DNA of 43,695 nt. Origin: Oscillospiraceae bacterium (lineage in GTDB: Bacteria > Bacillota > Clostridia > Oscillospirales > Oscillospiraceae). The DNA is taken from the NCBI GenBank assembly GCA_902795195.1, contig CADBKF010000002.1, positions 89,638-133,332 on the forward strand, in the 5' to 3' direction. The position numbers were made by a program, and so were the translations under genes. Shown piece by piece: positions 6,871 through 14,839 of this stretch (position 1 is the stretch's first letter; every line of letters begins with the position of its first letter). The notes below the pieces were generated by a model. The model did no database searches, was not told the DNA's origin, and saw only the letters and a program-made list of their open reading frames with translations.

Positions 6871-7015
6871 GGCAACACCGCACTATTCCGGCGTGCAGAT
6901 TGCGCCGTCGGAATTTTCGTCAGATCGTTCAAAAGCCGCAGGGAATCCTGTCGGATTTCCGAGGATTTTTGGGCGATATGACGAAGATGTGCGCTGGGAA
7001 TTGTGCGGTGTTGCC
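6871..7015. mobile_element. MITE-like element with 13-base identical terminal inverted repeats
   Basis: The 145-base element starts GGCAACACCGCAC and ends with the exact reverse complement. The inverted similarity extends to about 20 bases with a few mismatches (ATTCC and GCG shared). It encodes nothing convincing, and no clear target duplication is visible. It lies between the promoter at 7019-7047 and the ribosome-binding site of the gene at 6511-6840. Confidence 0.75.
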
Positions 7016-7018
7016 TGT

Positions 7019-7047
7019 ATTATACTACAGCTTTTCGAAAAATACAA
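7019..7047 (-). promoter_or_regulatory. Promoter of the membrane coiled-coil gene
   Basis: On the minus strand, TTGTAT (7042-7047) and a perfect TATAAT (7019-7024) are 17 bases apart. The first minus-strand gene downstream is 6511-6840, which makes a leader of about 170 bases that includes the MITE-like element. Confidence 0.7.
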
Positions 7048-7082
7048 TGCCTTTTCGTTGAATTTTCAAAGGAATTCTTGGA

Positions 7083-8369
7083 TTATTCTCCCTCAGCCAG
7101 CAGGTCGGAGCCGGTGGCCTCCTTCATGTCCTCCACAGCCTCGAGCAGCTCCTGGTAGAGCGCGCGGGACACGCGGTCATAGTGGCTCGACTCGTAGAGC
7201 GAGATCGCGTTGCGCGTGTCATATACCGTAAAGCGCTCCTGGCCCAGGCTTTCGGAGGGATAGGCGCTGTAGACCGGCAGATACGACACGTCGCTGATCT
7301 TTGCAACGCCGTCCTCCTTGGTCACGGTCAGGCGCAGCATGCAGCCCTGGTGGGCGTCCTCGCGGTCGGCCGAAGAGAGCAGATCGCCGATGCTGTAGGC
7401 GACCACGCCGGTCTCGTGGTAGCGCTCGAGGGTGGGGAAGTCCTTCCACTCGATCAGCCCCACGCGGTGCGGGTGCGTGCCGATAATCGCGTCGGCCCCG
7501 TTGTCGAGCAGCAGATTTGCGATCTCCTTCTGCGCGTCGGAAATCTCCGAGGAATACTCGCTGCCCCAGTGGACCATGCAGATGATGAGATCGGGCCGGG
7601 CCTCCCGCGCAGCATCGAGCAGGGCGAGGATCGCGTCCTTGTCGACGTCGCTGTAGTTCGTGTCATAGTCGCGGAACAGCAGGTTCACGCTGTATTCCGC
7701 GCCGGCCGGCAGACGCAGGCCGTTTGTGCCCTTGGTGAGGCCGATGAGCGCGATGCGCACGCCGCCGACCTCCTTGATGAGGATGCCGCCGGACTGCTGC
7801 CGGTCCTCCTGGGAGACAAAGGTGCCGAGCGCGTCGAGACCCTGGGCCTGAATGAACTGCTTGGTGCTGACAAGGCCCGTCAGGCCGTTTTCGATGCTGT
7901 AGGAGTTGGCCGTCTGCACCACGTCAAAGCCGCAGGTCGCAAGCGCCGTGAGCAGGCTCTCCGGGTAATTTGCCTGCACCACGTTGTAGGGCTCGCCGCA
8001 GAAGGTGCCTTCCACGTTGACGATGGCAAGGTCCGCGGCCGCCACGTCGCGCGTGATGGGCAGGAAGAAATCAGAAAAGTCATAGCCGTTTGCCGTGCGC
8101 GCCTGGGTCATCATCTGCGCGTTCAGACACACGTCGCCGGCGGCCAGGATGGTGATCCGGCGCTCGGCAGGCTCAGTGGGCTCCGGTGTCAGGCTGGGCT
8201 CGGGCTTGTTGAGAAAATAGAGAATCAGAAACAGGATGCACAGCGCCAGAAAAATACAGATCAGCGGGATCAGCCAGCGCCTGCGGCGTCTGCGCCGCAT
8301 GGCCGCAGCGAGTCGCTCTTCCTCCCGCAGCTGATCCTCCAGGCTGTCTCCCTGTCGGAAATTGGACAT
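7083..8369 (-). CDS. CapA-family membrane-anchored metallophosphatase-like protein
   Basis: This is a 428-residue protein of the CapA/PgsA family, the group linked to poly-gamma-glutamate capsule synthesis and now viewed as calcineurin-like phosphatases. A cytoplasmic Arg-rich stretch (RRRRRRRW, 25-32) and a membrane segment (33-53) precede a Pro-rich linker and the extracytoplasmic domain from about 71. Family motifs are AGDVCLN (77-83), NVEGTF (118-123), MVHWGSEY (265-272) and IGTHPHRV (296-303). The usual ANNH metal-site motif reads ANSYS at 154-158, so its Asn-His pair is lost. No other capsule genes are nearby. It diverges from a GH25 lysozyme, which suggests a cell-wall role. Confidence 0.88.
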   Translation of the reverse strand: MSNFRQGDSLEDQLREEERLAAAMRRRRRRRWLIPLICIFLALCILFLILYFLNKPEPSLTPEPTEPAERRITILAAGDVCLNAQMMTQARTANGYDFSDFFLPITRDVAAADLAIVNVEGTFCGEPYNVVQANYPESLLTALATCGFDVVQTANSYSIENGLTGLVSTKQFIQAQGLDALGTFVSQEDRQQSGGILIKEVGGVRIALIGLTKGTNGLRLPAGAEYSVNLLFRDYDTNYSDVDKDAILALLDAAREARPDLIICMVHWGSEYSSEISDAQKEIANLLLDNGADAIIGTHPHRVGLIEWKDFPTLERYHETGVVAYSIGDLLSSADREDAHQGCMLRLTVTKEDGVAKISDVSYLPVYSAYPSESLGQERFTVYDTRNAISLYESSHYDRVSRALYQELLEAVEDMKEATGSDLLAEGE

Positions 8370-8401
8370 AAAGCTGCCTCCAATAATGCAGAATATAGAC
8401 C

Positions 8402-8429
8402 ATTGTACTATAATTCTTCAAAAATGCAA
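8402..8429 (-). promoter_or_regulatory. Promoter of the CapA-family gene
   Basis: On the minus strand, TTGCAT (8424-8429) and TACAAT (8402-8407) are 16 bases apart, about 33 bases before the start codon. Confidence 0.6.
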
Positions 8430-8453
8430 TGATTTTTTTGAAAAAAATATGGC

Positions 8454-8482
8454 TTGGAGATTGCAGCGTTTTGTGGTATACT
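8454..8482 (+). promoter_or_regulatory. Promoter of the GH25 lysozyme gene
   Basis: TTGGAG (8454-8459) and TATACT (8477-8482) are 17 bases apart, 31 bases upstream of the GTG start. It is divergent from the CapA-gene promoter. Confidence 0.6.
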
Positions 8483-8513
8483 GATCTGGAAGCGAACGGA
8501 AGGAGGTGCAGCC

Positions 8514-9329
8514 GTGGCGAAAACAAAAAAACAGCGCTCGGGCAGGCGGCTGTCCGTGTTGGGCGTGCTGGCGCTGCTGGCGGCGGTTTTGCTGCTGGTG
8601 GGCGTGCTGCGCAGCGGCGAGGGCGTCACGGTCCGGCAGACCGGACAGGAGGACACGCTGGCACTTCCGATCAATGTGCGCAAGGCCGAGGATTTTCTCA
8701 CCGACGAATACGGGCACATCCAGTATGTCGGCGCGCTTGCCGGCGTGGATGTTTCCGCCCATCAGGGCGCCATCGACTGGGCCCGGGTCAAGGCCGCGGG
8801 CGTGGACTTTGCCATCATCCGCGCGGCCTATCGGGGCTACGGCGTGGGCGGCCTCATCGAGGACGAGTGCTTCCGGCAGAACCTTGAAGGGGCCAGAGCC
8901 GCCGGCGTGCAGGTGGGGCTGTATTTCTTCTCGCAGGCCATCTCCGAAGCCGAGGCCGAGGAGGAGGCGGACTATATCGTGTCGCTTCTGGGCGGCGAGG
9001 CGCTGGACTATCCGATCTACTTCGACTGGGAAGAGGTCTCCGAGGAGGGCAGCCGCACCCGGAACATGGGCACCTACGAGGTGGGAAATTACGCCCTGGC
9101 CTTCTGCAAACGGATCACCGAGGCCGGCTACGCGGCGGGCGTCTACTTCAACCAGCGCTACGGCTACACGATCATGCAGCTCGAGCAGCTCGCGGATTAC
9201 AGCTTCTGGCTGGCAGAATATCGGGAAGCGCCGTCGTTTTTGTACGATTTTGACGTCTGGCAGTACACCGGACAGGGAACGGTGGACGGCATCGAGACCA
9301 TCGTGGATCTGGACCTGTTTTTTCCCTGA
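8514..9329 (+). CDS. GH25-family lysozyme (muramidase), membrane-anchored
   Basis: This is a 271-residue cell-wall hydrolase predicted to cut the N-acetylmuramyl-glucosamine bond. A basic N-terminus and a membrane segment at about 13-32 are followed by the GH25 barrel from about 74. The barrel has GVDVSAHQGAIDW (D79), the FDWEE motif with the catalytic D171 and E173 pair, and the closing WQYTGQGTVDGI and VDLDLFF strands. The GTG at 8514 is chosen because AGGAGG lies 7 bases upstream; an ATG 60 bases earlier has no such site and would overlap the promoter. No cell-wall-binding domain follows. A HAD phosphatase gene begins 15 bases after it. Confidence 0.92.
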   Translation: MAKTKKQRSGRRLSVLGVLALLAAVLLLVGVLRSGEGVTVRQTGQEDTLALPINVRKAEDFLTDEYGHIQYVGALAGVDVSAHQGAIDWARVKAAGVDFAIIRAAYRGYGVGGLIEDECFRQNLEGARAAGVQVGLYFFSQAISEAEAEEEADYIVSLLGGEALDYPIYFDWEEVSEEGSRTRNMGTYEVGNYALAFCKRITEAGYAAGVYFNQRYGYTIMQLEQLADYSFWLAEYREAPSFLYDFDVWQYTGQGTVDGIETIVDLDLFFP

Positions 9330-9344
9330 GACAAAGGAGTTTGA

Positions 9345-9980
9345 ATGAAATACGGTATTTTGTGGGACCTGGACGGGACCCTGTGGGATTCCAGCCGCTG
9401 GGTGAGCGCGGCCTGGAACGAATACTGCGCCGCCCACGGCATCGAGCGGCGCTTTACGCCGGACGACTGCCGCAGCTACTGCGGCAAGACGCTCGAGCAG
9501 ATCGCGGCGGTGGTGTTTCCGGACGCCGAGCCCGCCTGGCGCAACCGGGTGATCGAGGCCTGCTGCGATGCGGAGTGCATCCCGCTGGCAAAGCACGGCG
9601 GCGTGCTCTATCCCGATACGGAGGCGGTGCTCGAGCAGCTGCACCGGCGCTATCACATGTCGGTGGTCAGCAACTGCGGCCTGGGCTACATCGAGGCCTT
9701 CTATGCCGGCAACCGGACGAAGCGATTTTTTGACGACGAGGAGAACGCCGCCAGGACCGGCCTGGGAAAGGCCGGAAACATTCGCCTGGTCATGGAGCGA
9801 AACGGCCTTGACCGGGCCGTCTACATCGGCGACACCCAGGGCGACTTTGCGGCGGCAAGCCAGGCCGGCGTCCCCTTCATCCACGCCGCCTACGGCTTCG
9901 GGCAGGCCCCGGACGCAAAATGGCGCATTCAGAGCTTGAAGGAGCTTCCTGCCTTGATTGAACAGATGTGGGGAAAATAG
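9345..9980 (+). CDS. HAD-superfamily hydrolase (phosphoglycolate phosphatase-like)
   Basis: This is a 211-residue cytoplasmic phosphatase of HAD subfamily I. Motif I is DLDGT with nucleophile D8 and acid/base D10, motif II is SN at 109-110, motif III is K142, and motif IV is GDTQGD with D163 and D167. An alpha-helical cap lies between motifs I and II, as in Gph- or PGMB-type enzymes. An AAAGGAG ribosome-binding site precedes the ATG. It follows the lysozyme gene by 15 bases and ends just before a strong terminator. The substrate cannot be told from sequence. Confidence 0.9.
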   Translation: MKYGILWDLDGTLWDSSRWVSAAWNEYCAAHGIERRFTPDDCRSYCGKTLEQIAAVVFPDAEPAWRNRVIEACCDAECIPLAKHGGVLYPDTEAVLEQLHRRYHMSVVSNCGLGYIEAFYAGNRTKRFFDDEENAARTGLGKAGNIRLVMERNGLDRAVYIGDTQGDFAAASQAGVPFIHAAYGFGQAPDAKWRIQSLKELPALIEQMWGK

Positions 9981-9989
9981 GAAATTTCA

Positions 9990-10023
9990 AAACAGCTGCG
10001 GCTTTGGCCGCGGCTGTTTTTTT
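9990..10023 (+). terminator. Intrinsic terminator after the HAD gene
   Basis: AACAGCTGCGGC pairs with GCCGCGGCTGTT (one bulge) around a short loop and is followed by a run of eight T. It separates the HAD gene from the spoIIIA operon. Confidence 0.88.
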
Positions 10024-10074
10024 GCGCGGCATATGCCGCGACGCATCCGCATAGGCTTGTTCCGGGTGATGGGA

Positions 10075-10956
10075 ATGGAAGAATGTGTATCTCAGGCGAT
10101 CCGCGTGCTGCCGGAGCGCGTGCAGACGCTCGTCGCAGCGCAGTGCGCGCGCAAGGCCGTGCGCATTGAAGAGCTGCGGCTGCGGACAGGCTGCCCCGTG
10201 AGCCTGTTTGCCGGCGGCCGGGAATGGGGGCTCTCGGATGCGGACGGGCCCTGCGTCGCAGACGGCGCCATGCTCCGCCAGGTGGTGGCCCGGGCGACCG
10301 AGCACTCGCTCTACGCTGCGGGCGAGCAGCTGAGAAACGGCTACTGCACGCTGCCGGGCGGGCATCGCCTGGGCATCTGCGGCAGCGCCGTCATGGACGA
10401 CGGACAGATCCGCACGCTCACGGCGTTCAGCTCGCTCAATCTGCGCGTGGCGCGGCAGCTGCGCGGCTGCGCGGACGCGCTGTTCCGGGCCCTCTGGCAG
10501 CGGCCCTTGTCGATGCTGCTCATCGGCCCGCCGGGCTGCGGCAAAACGACCATGCTGCGCGATCTCATCCGGCAGCTGTCCGACCGAAGCCGCTTCCGCG
10601 TGGGCGTGGTGGACGAGCGCGGCGAGCTGGCAGCGTGCCTGGACGGCGTTCCGCAGTTTTCCGTGGGCGCCTGCACGGATGTGCTCACAAGCAGCTCCAA
10701 GGAGGCCGGAATCTATCTGCTGCTGCGCTCGATGCGGCCCGACTGGATCGCGCTGGACGAGATCTCCGCGCTCGAGGACGTCGAGGCGCTCTGTCGGGCC
10801 AGTTATGCAGGCGTCCGCTTTCTTGCCACCGCGCACGCGCAGGGCAGGGCGGATCTGGACAAGCGCCCGGTCTATCGGGCGCTGTTGGAGACCGGCGTGT
10901 TTTCACTGCTGGCCGTCCTCTCGCCGGACCGGCAGCTGACCATTGAGGGACTATGA
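10075..10956 (+). CDS. spoIIIAA: Stage III sporulation protein AA (ATPase)
   Basis: This is a 293-residue secretion-type ATPase that is thought to power the SpoIIIA-SpoIIQ channel between mother cell and forespore. The Walker A motif GPPGCGKTT lies at 151-159, followed by VVDERGELA and the DWIALDEI Walker B strand. Length is close to the Bacillus protein. Three in-frame ATGs (10033, 10069, 10075) are possible; 10075 is preferred because a GGGTGA motif stands 5 bases upstream and the protein then starts like the family. It is the first gene of the eight-gene operon. No sigma-E promoter was confidently located. Confidence 0.94.
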   Translation: MEECVSQAIRVLPERVQTLVAAQCARKAVRIEELRLRTGCPVSLFAGGREWGLSDADGPCVADGAMLRQVVARATEHSLYAAGEQLRNGYCTLPGGHRLGICGSAVMDDGQIRTLTAFSSLNLRVARQLRGCADALFRALWQRPLSMLLIGPPGCGKTTMLRDLIRQLSDRSRFRVGVVDERGELAACLDGVPQFSVGACTDVLTSSSKEAGIYLLLRSMRPDWIALDEISALEDVEALCRASYAGVRFLATAHAQGRADLDKRPVYRALLETGVFSLLAVLSPDRQLTIEGL

Positions 10957-10957
10957 T

Positions 10958-11470
10958 ATGATCGACTGGAAACCTTTGGGCATGGCCCTGATCCTCTGCG
11001 CCTCGAGCTGGACAGGCTTTCGCGCAGCTGCCGCGGTGCGCAGGACCGACCGGGAGCTGCGCCAGCTTCGGCTCGACCTCGAACGGATGCGCTGCGAGAT
11101 CAGCTGCCGCCTCACGCCGATCGGCAAGCTCTCGGCGCAGCTGGCGCAGTCGAGCCGCGGCGCGCTCACCACGTTTTTCTCTGCCCTTGCTGGCGGGCTG
11201 CATTGCGGCGAAGCCGTGGAGCAGGCAGCCGAAACAGCATTTGCAAAGGCGCAGCTTTCACTGCCGCCGGAGGTCATGGAGAGCCTGCGCGGCCTGTTTG
11301 TCGGCTTCGGCAGCTACGACTATGCCGGGCAGCTGCGGCAGATCGAGCTGACGCAGACGCAGGTGGCTGCGGGCATTGCGCTTCTGGCCGAGCAAAAGCA
11401 GGCTAGATGCCGCAGCTATGAGCTGCTCGGCCTGTGCACCGGGCTCTGCCTGGTGATCCTGGTGGCCTGA
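10958..11470 (+). CDS. spoIIIAB: Stage III sporulation protein AB
   Basis: This 170-residue protein matches the SpoIIIAB length and layout: an N-terminal membrane segment (residues 6-24), a helical, Arg-rich domain similar to type II/IV secretion F proteins, and a hydrophobic C-terminus (LGLCTGLCLVILVA). The ATG begins 2 bases after the spoIIIAA stop and is preceded by GAGGGA. Its own stop overlaps the start of spoIIIAC. In the family it is a mother-cell membrane component of the feeding-tube channel. Confidence 0.92.
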   Translation: MIDWKPLGMALILCASSWTGFRAAAAVRRTDRELRQLRLDLERMRCEISCRLTPIGKLSAQLAQSSRGALTTFFSALAGGLHCGEAVEQAAETAFAKAQLSLPPEVMESLRGLFVGFGSYDYAGQLRQIELTQTQVAAGIALLAEQKQARCRSYELLGLCTGLCLVILVA

Positions 11471-11664
11471 TGGACGTTGATCTGATTTTCAAAATCGCCG
11501 CGGTGGGCATCATCATCTCGATCCTCAACCAGGTGCTGGTCCGCTCCGGGCGCGAGGAGCAGGCCACGATGACCACGCTGGCGGGCCTGGTCGTGGTGCT
11601 GATGCTGGTGGTGCAGCGGATCGCTGATTTGTTTTCTCTGGTCAAGGAGCTGTTTGGGTTTTGA
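11470..11664 (+). CDS. spoIIIAC: Stage III sporulation protein AC
   Basis: This is a 64-residue protein with two membrane helices (about 6-24 and 40-56) and the conserved GREEQATMTTLAG loop between them. That is the full SpoIIIAC layout. The ATG overlaps the spoIIIAB stop (ATGA), and its stop overlaps the spoIIIAD start, so expression is probably stoichiometric through coupling. Confidence 0.94.
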   Translation: MDVDLIFKIAAVGIIISILNQVLVRSGREEQATMTTLAGLVVVLMLVVQRIADLFSLVKELFGF

Positions 11665-12056
11665 TGGATGCGTGTCTGAAACTGTCGATCGGCGCTGTGG
11701 CGGCGGCGCTCGCGGCGCTCACCATCCGGCGGCAGAACGAGGATCTGGCGCTGCTGCTGGGCGTGGCCGGCTGCTGCATGGGCGGCCTTCTGACGCTGGA
11801 GCTGCTCTCGCCGGTGCTGGAGCAGGTGCGAAGGCTGTTTTCCCGCACGGGGCTGGACGAGGCGCTGCTCTCGCCGCTGCTCAAGTGCGTGGGCGTGGCG
11901 CTTCTGAGTCAGCTTGCCTCGGCCATCTGCCTCGACGCAGGGCAGGGCGCGCTGGCAAAGACCGTGGAGCTGGGCGGCGCAGTGCTGGCACTCACGCTCT
12001 CGCTGCCGCTCATCTCGGCAGTCCTTTCGCTGCTCGAGCAGCTCTCCTCCGGCTGA
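11664..12056 (+). CDS. spoIIIAD: Stage III sporulation protein AD
   Basis: This 130-residue polytopic membrane protein has a first helix at about 7-23 followed by the RRQNEDLALLLGVAG motif typical of SpoIIIAD, then two more hydrophobic stretches. It is close to the Bacillus length. The ATG at 11664 overlaps the spoIIIAC stop, and the gene ends in an ATGA overlap with spoIIIAE. Confidence 0.93.
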   Translation: MDACLKLSIGAVAAALAALTIRRQNEDLALLLGVAGCCMGGLLTLELLSPVLEQVRRLFSRTGLDEALLSPLLKCVGVALLSQLASAICLDAGQGALAKTVELGGAVLALTLSLPLISAVLSLLEQLSSG

Positions 12057-13138
12057 TGCGGGCCGTTCGGGTGCTGGCGATCGGGTTGGTCTTGTCGGCG
12101 CTGCTGTGTTTCGCAGCCGCAGCGGCAGAGGCGGATTTGGGTCTGGAGGTGGACCCCGAGGCGGGCCTTTCGGAGGAGATACTGTCGGATTTGGGGCCGT
12201 TTTCTGCAGATGAGCCGGCTTCCTTCGGAGAAAAGCTCCTGCAGCTGCTTTCCAAGGCGCTGCGCGCGCTCTCTCCGAGCCTCCGGCAGGGGCTTGCCGC
12301 CTGCGGAATCATGCTCACTGCGGTGCTGCTCTGCAGCCTTATGGAGCAGGGAGAAGGGGCCTCCGATCCGGTGCGGCTGGCGGGCGTTCTGGCCATCATG
12401 GGCGCCTGCGCGGGCAGAGTCGGCGCGATGATCACGCTGGCCGGGCAGACCGTGACAGCGATGCGGGAATACAGCGTTCTGCTGCTGCCATCCCTGGCCG
12501 GGCTGACGGCGTTCTCCGGCGGCACGTCCACCGGGGCGGCAGTCTATGCCGGCGGCGTGATCTTTTTTGAACTGCTGCTGCGGCTGAGCAGCGGCCTGGT
12601 GCTGCCGCTGTGCTGGATGCTCTGCGCGGTGAGCGCCGCCAACGCCGCGCTGGGCGATGACCGCCTTGGCGCGCTGGGCGGTTTTCTTCGCTGGACGGCA
12701 TCCACAGCGCTGCGCTGGACAGGCTATCTGTTCACGGGCTATCTGGCCGTCAGCGGCGTGCTGGGCGGCGCGGCGGACGCGGCGAGACTTCGGCTGACGC
12801 AGCTTGCGATCTCCGGCGCGGTGCCCGTGGTGGGCGGCATCATCTCGGAGGCGTCCGGCGCGGTGCTGTCAGCCTCGGGCCTTCTCAAAAATGCCGTGGG
12901 CGTCTACGGGATGCTGGCGGTGCTCGCCATCTGCGCCACGCCGTTTCTGCAGCTGGCGGTCCAGATGCTCTTGCTCAAGGCTGCCGCGGCGATCTCCGGC
13001 CTGTTCGGGCAGAGCCGGCTGACCGGCCTGATCTCGGAGCTTGCCGGGATCATGGGCCTGCTTCTGGCCCTCACGGGTACCTTTTGTCTGGCGGCGCTTT
13101 TGAGCATGGTGCTTCTCATGAAGGCGGTGGGCGGATGA
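12056..13138 (+). CDS. spoIIIAE: Stage III sporulation protein AE
   Basis: This 360-residue protein is the large polytopic membrane component of the SpoIIIA channel. A cleavable-looking signal (LAIGLVLSALLCFAAAAAEA) is followed by a short extracytoplasmic region and about seven hydrophobic segments. The conserved VLLPSLAGLTAFSGGTSTGA region and the GGIISEASGAVLSASGLLKN region are clear family features. The ATG at 12056 overlaps the preceding stop; a longer upstream reading frame is only the shadow of spoIIIAD. It is slightly shorter than the Bacillus protein. Confidence 0.93.
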   Translation: MRAVRVLAIGLVLSALLCFAAAAAEADLGLEVDPEAGLSEEILSDLGPFSADEPASFGEKLLQLLSKALRALSPSLRQGLAACGIMLTAVLLCSLMEQGEGASDPVRLAGVLAIMGACAGRVGAMITLAGQTVTAMREYSVLLLPSLAGLTAFSGGTSTGAAVYAGGVIFFELLLRLSSGLVLPLCWMLCAVSAANAALGDDRLGALGGFLRWTASTALRWTGYLFTGYLAVSGVLGGAADAARLRLTQLAISGAVPVVGGIISEASGAVLSASGLLKNAVGVYGMLAVLAICATPFLQLAVQMLLLKAAAAISGLFGQSRLTGLISELAGIMGLLLALTGTFCLAALLSMVLLMKAVGG

Positions 13139-13614
13139 GCTTTCTTCGGGACTATCTTCTCAGAATCACCTGCGGCGCGTTTGCCGTCAGCCTGTGTCTG
13201 GCGCTCGTCCGGCAGGGGCAGCTTCGGCGGGTGGTGAAGCTCTGCGGCGGCTGCCTGATGGCGCTTCTCGTGCTGCAGCCGCTGCTCGGCCTGTCGCTGC
13301 CGGAGCTGGACACGCTGCTGCCTTCGGTCATCACGCAGGACCCGGTGCAGGCAGCTGCCGAGAAAAACGAGGCGCTTCTTGCAGATCTCATCCGGCAGCA
13401 GACCGAGCAGGCGATCCGGGATGAGCTCGACCGGCAGGGGATCGCCGCGGACTTTCACCTGGAGCTGCAGATGGACGATGCCGTCGGCGCGCCGGTGCCC
13501 TGGGCCATCGAGCTCACGAGCGCCTGCAGCGAGGCACAGAAGGCGCGCTTTTCCGCATACTTGGAGGATGCGCTTGGCATCCCGCCGACGCGACAGGATT
13601 GGAGGCCGGAATGA
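13135..13614 (+). CDS. spoIIIAF: Stage III sporulation protein AF
   Basis: This is a 159-residue protein with two N-terminal membrane segments (about 11-22 and 36-52) and a soluble domain that would face the intermembrane space between mother cell and forespore. A helix rich in Gln, Glu and Arg (LIRQQTEQAIRDELDRQ) is followed by a beta strand and a ring-building-like fold. It is shorter than Bacillus SpoIIIAF, mainly in the C-terminal domain. Its ATG lies inside the spoIIIAE stop region (ATGA), and its end overlaps spoIIIAG. Confidence 0.88.
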   Translation: MSFLRDYLLRITCGAFAVSLCLALVRQGQLRRVVKLCGGCLMALLVLQPLLGLSLPELDTLLPSVITQDPVQAAAEKNEALLADLIRQQTEQAIRDELDRQGIAADFHLELQMDDAVGAPVPWAIELTSACSEAQKARFSAYLEDALGIPPTRQDWRPE

Positions 13615-14153
13615 AACCGTCGATTGTGCAAGCGCTGAACCGGCTGCGGCCGCAGCTGCAAACATTCAAATATCCTGCCCTCATTCTGCTCATTGGTCTG
13701 CTTCTGGTGCTGATCCCGTCCAAGAAACCGACGCCGCAAGCACCGGCGCACACCGAGACGGAGACGAGCGCGCCGTCAGAGGACGACTACTGCCGCGCCG
13801 TCGAGCGGCAGCTTGCCCGCATCCTTTCGCAGATCGACGGGGCCGGCCGGGTGGAGGTCATGCTCACGCTCAAGGCAGGGCAGACCGTCCACTATCAGAC
13901 CGACTTTGAAAACAGCAACCAGCGAAACGGCGAGAGCGTGAACGGCAGCGCCAGGCAGTCCACCGTCATATTGCAGCGCGGCAGCGCATACGATGAAGCG
14001 GCAGTGGTAAACACAGAGTATCCGTCCTTCCTGGGGGCGCTGATCGTCAGCGAGGGCGCGGGCGACCCTGCGGTCCGTCTGGCGCTGAGCGCTGCGGTCT
14101 CGTCGCTGCTGGGCCTGGGCGCGGATAAGATCACTGTAGTCAAAATGAAATGA
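13611..14153 (+). CDS. spoIIIAG: Stage III sporulation protein AG
   Basis: This is a 180-residue protein with one membrane helix at about 25-42 and an extracytoplasmic ring-building domain. From the family, SpoIIIAG forms the large ring of the channel. Typical blocks are ILSQIDGAGRVEVMLTLKAG and the C-terminal AVSSLLGLGADKITVVKMK. The ATG overlaps the spoIIIAF stop. spoIIIAH follows after 13 bases, the first real gap in the operon. Confidence 0.92.
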   Translation: MKPSIVQALNRLRPQLQTFKYPALILLIGLLLVLIPSKKPTPQAPAHTETETSAPSEDDYCRAVERQLARILSQIDGAGRVEVMLTLKAGQTVHYQTDFENSNQRNGESVNGSARQSTVILQRGSAYDEAAVVNTEYPSFLGALIVSEGAGDPAVRLALSAAVSSLLGLGADKITVVKMK

Positions 14154-14166
14154 AGGGGATCATGGA

Positions 14167-14733
14167 ATGAAGATTTGGAAACGCAACGCGATCATCGCCG
14201 CTGCCGTGATGCTGGTCTGCGGCGGGGTCTACCTCAACTGGCAGTACGGCGAGTCGAACAAAACGCCGCTCGTGCAGACCCTGGACGAGGAAAAGATCCT
14301 CGACGACGCGGTCTTTGTGGTTGCCGAGCAAGACGACTCCCTCGAGGCGCTGGCCGCAGAGGGCACAGGAAAGCCGAGCTACGAGGACGAATTTGCCCAG
14401 ATGCGGCTAAGCCGCCGCGAGAGCCGGGACAGCGCCGTCGAGCTGCTGCAGGAGACCATCGCCTTTGCAGGCGATGACGAGGACATGGCGCCGAGCGCCC
14501 AGCAGCTGAGCAGCATCGTGCGCCGGGCGCTCAGCGAGGCGCAGATCGAGAGCCTGGTGGTCTCCAAGGGCTATGCCGACTGCGTGGCCTACATGACCGA
14601 CGACGGGATCTCCCTGGCGGTCGCCGCACCCGAGGCGGGCCTGGCCGAGGCCGACGTGGCGCTTCTGACCGACATCGTCTGCGCGCAGACGGATTACGAG
14701 CTGCCCCAGATCCGCATCATCGAGGTCGGCTGA
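14167..14733 (+). CDS. spoIIIAH: Stage III sporulation protein AH
   Basis: This 188-residue single-pass protein has its membrane helix at about 8-25 and a C-terminal YscJ/FliF-like ring domain (VVSKGYADCVAYMTDDGISLAV and ALLTDIVCAQT are recognisable). In sporulation its extracytoplasmic domain binds SpoIIQ across the two membranes. An acidic linker rich in Glu and Asp separates helix and domain. AAGGGGA precedes the start codon, so it does not depend on coupling. Confidence 0.93.
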   Translation: MKIWKRNAIIAAAVMLVCGGVYLNWQYGESNKTPLVQTLDEEKILDDAVFVVAEQDDSLEALAAEGTGKPSYEDEFAQMRLSRRESRDSAVELLQETIAFAGDDEDMAPSAQQLSSIVRRALSEAQIESLVVSKGYADCVAYMTDDGISLAVAAPEAGLAEADVALLTDIVCAQTDYELPQIRIIEVG

Positions 14734-14781
14734 AAGCCCCGGAAAAACTTCACTCCGGACGCCAAAAACCGAAAATAGCAG

Positions 14782-14809
14782 TTGTTTTTTGGAAAATTTG
14801 TGATAGAAT
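14782..14809 (+). promoter_or_regulatory. Promoter of the Asp23-nusB cluster
   Basis: TTGTTT (14782-14787) and TAGAAT (14804-14809) are 16 bases apart, about 30 bases before the Asp23 start codon, which has a strong AAAGGAGG ribosome-binding site. Confidence 0.6.
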
Positions 14810-14839
14810 AAAACAAAGCACACAAAGGAGGTCATTTTT

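Noticed and set aside
10033-10074. Longer SpoIIIAA starting at 10033 or 10069
   Set aside because: These ATGs lack a good ribosome-binding site and the extra residues do not resemble the family start; they remain possible.
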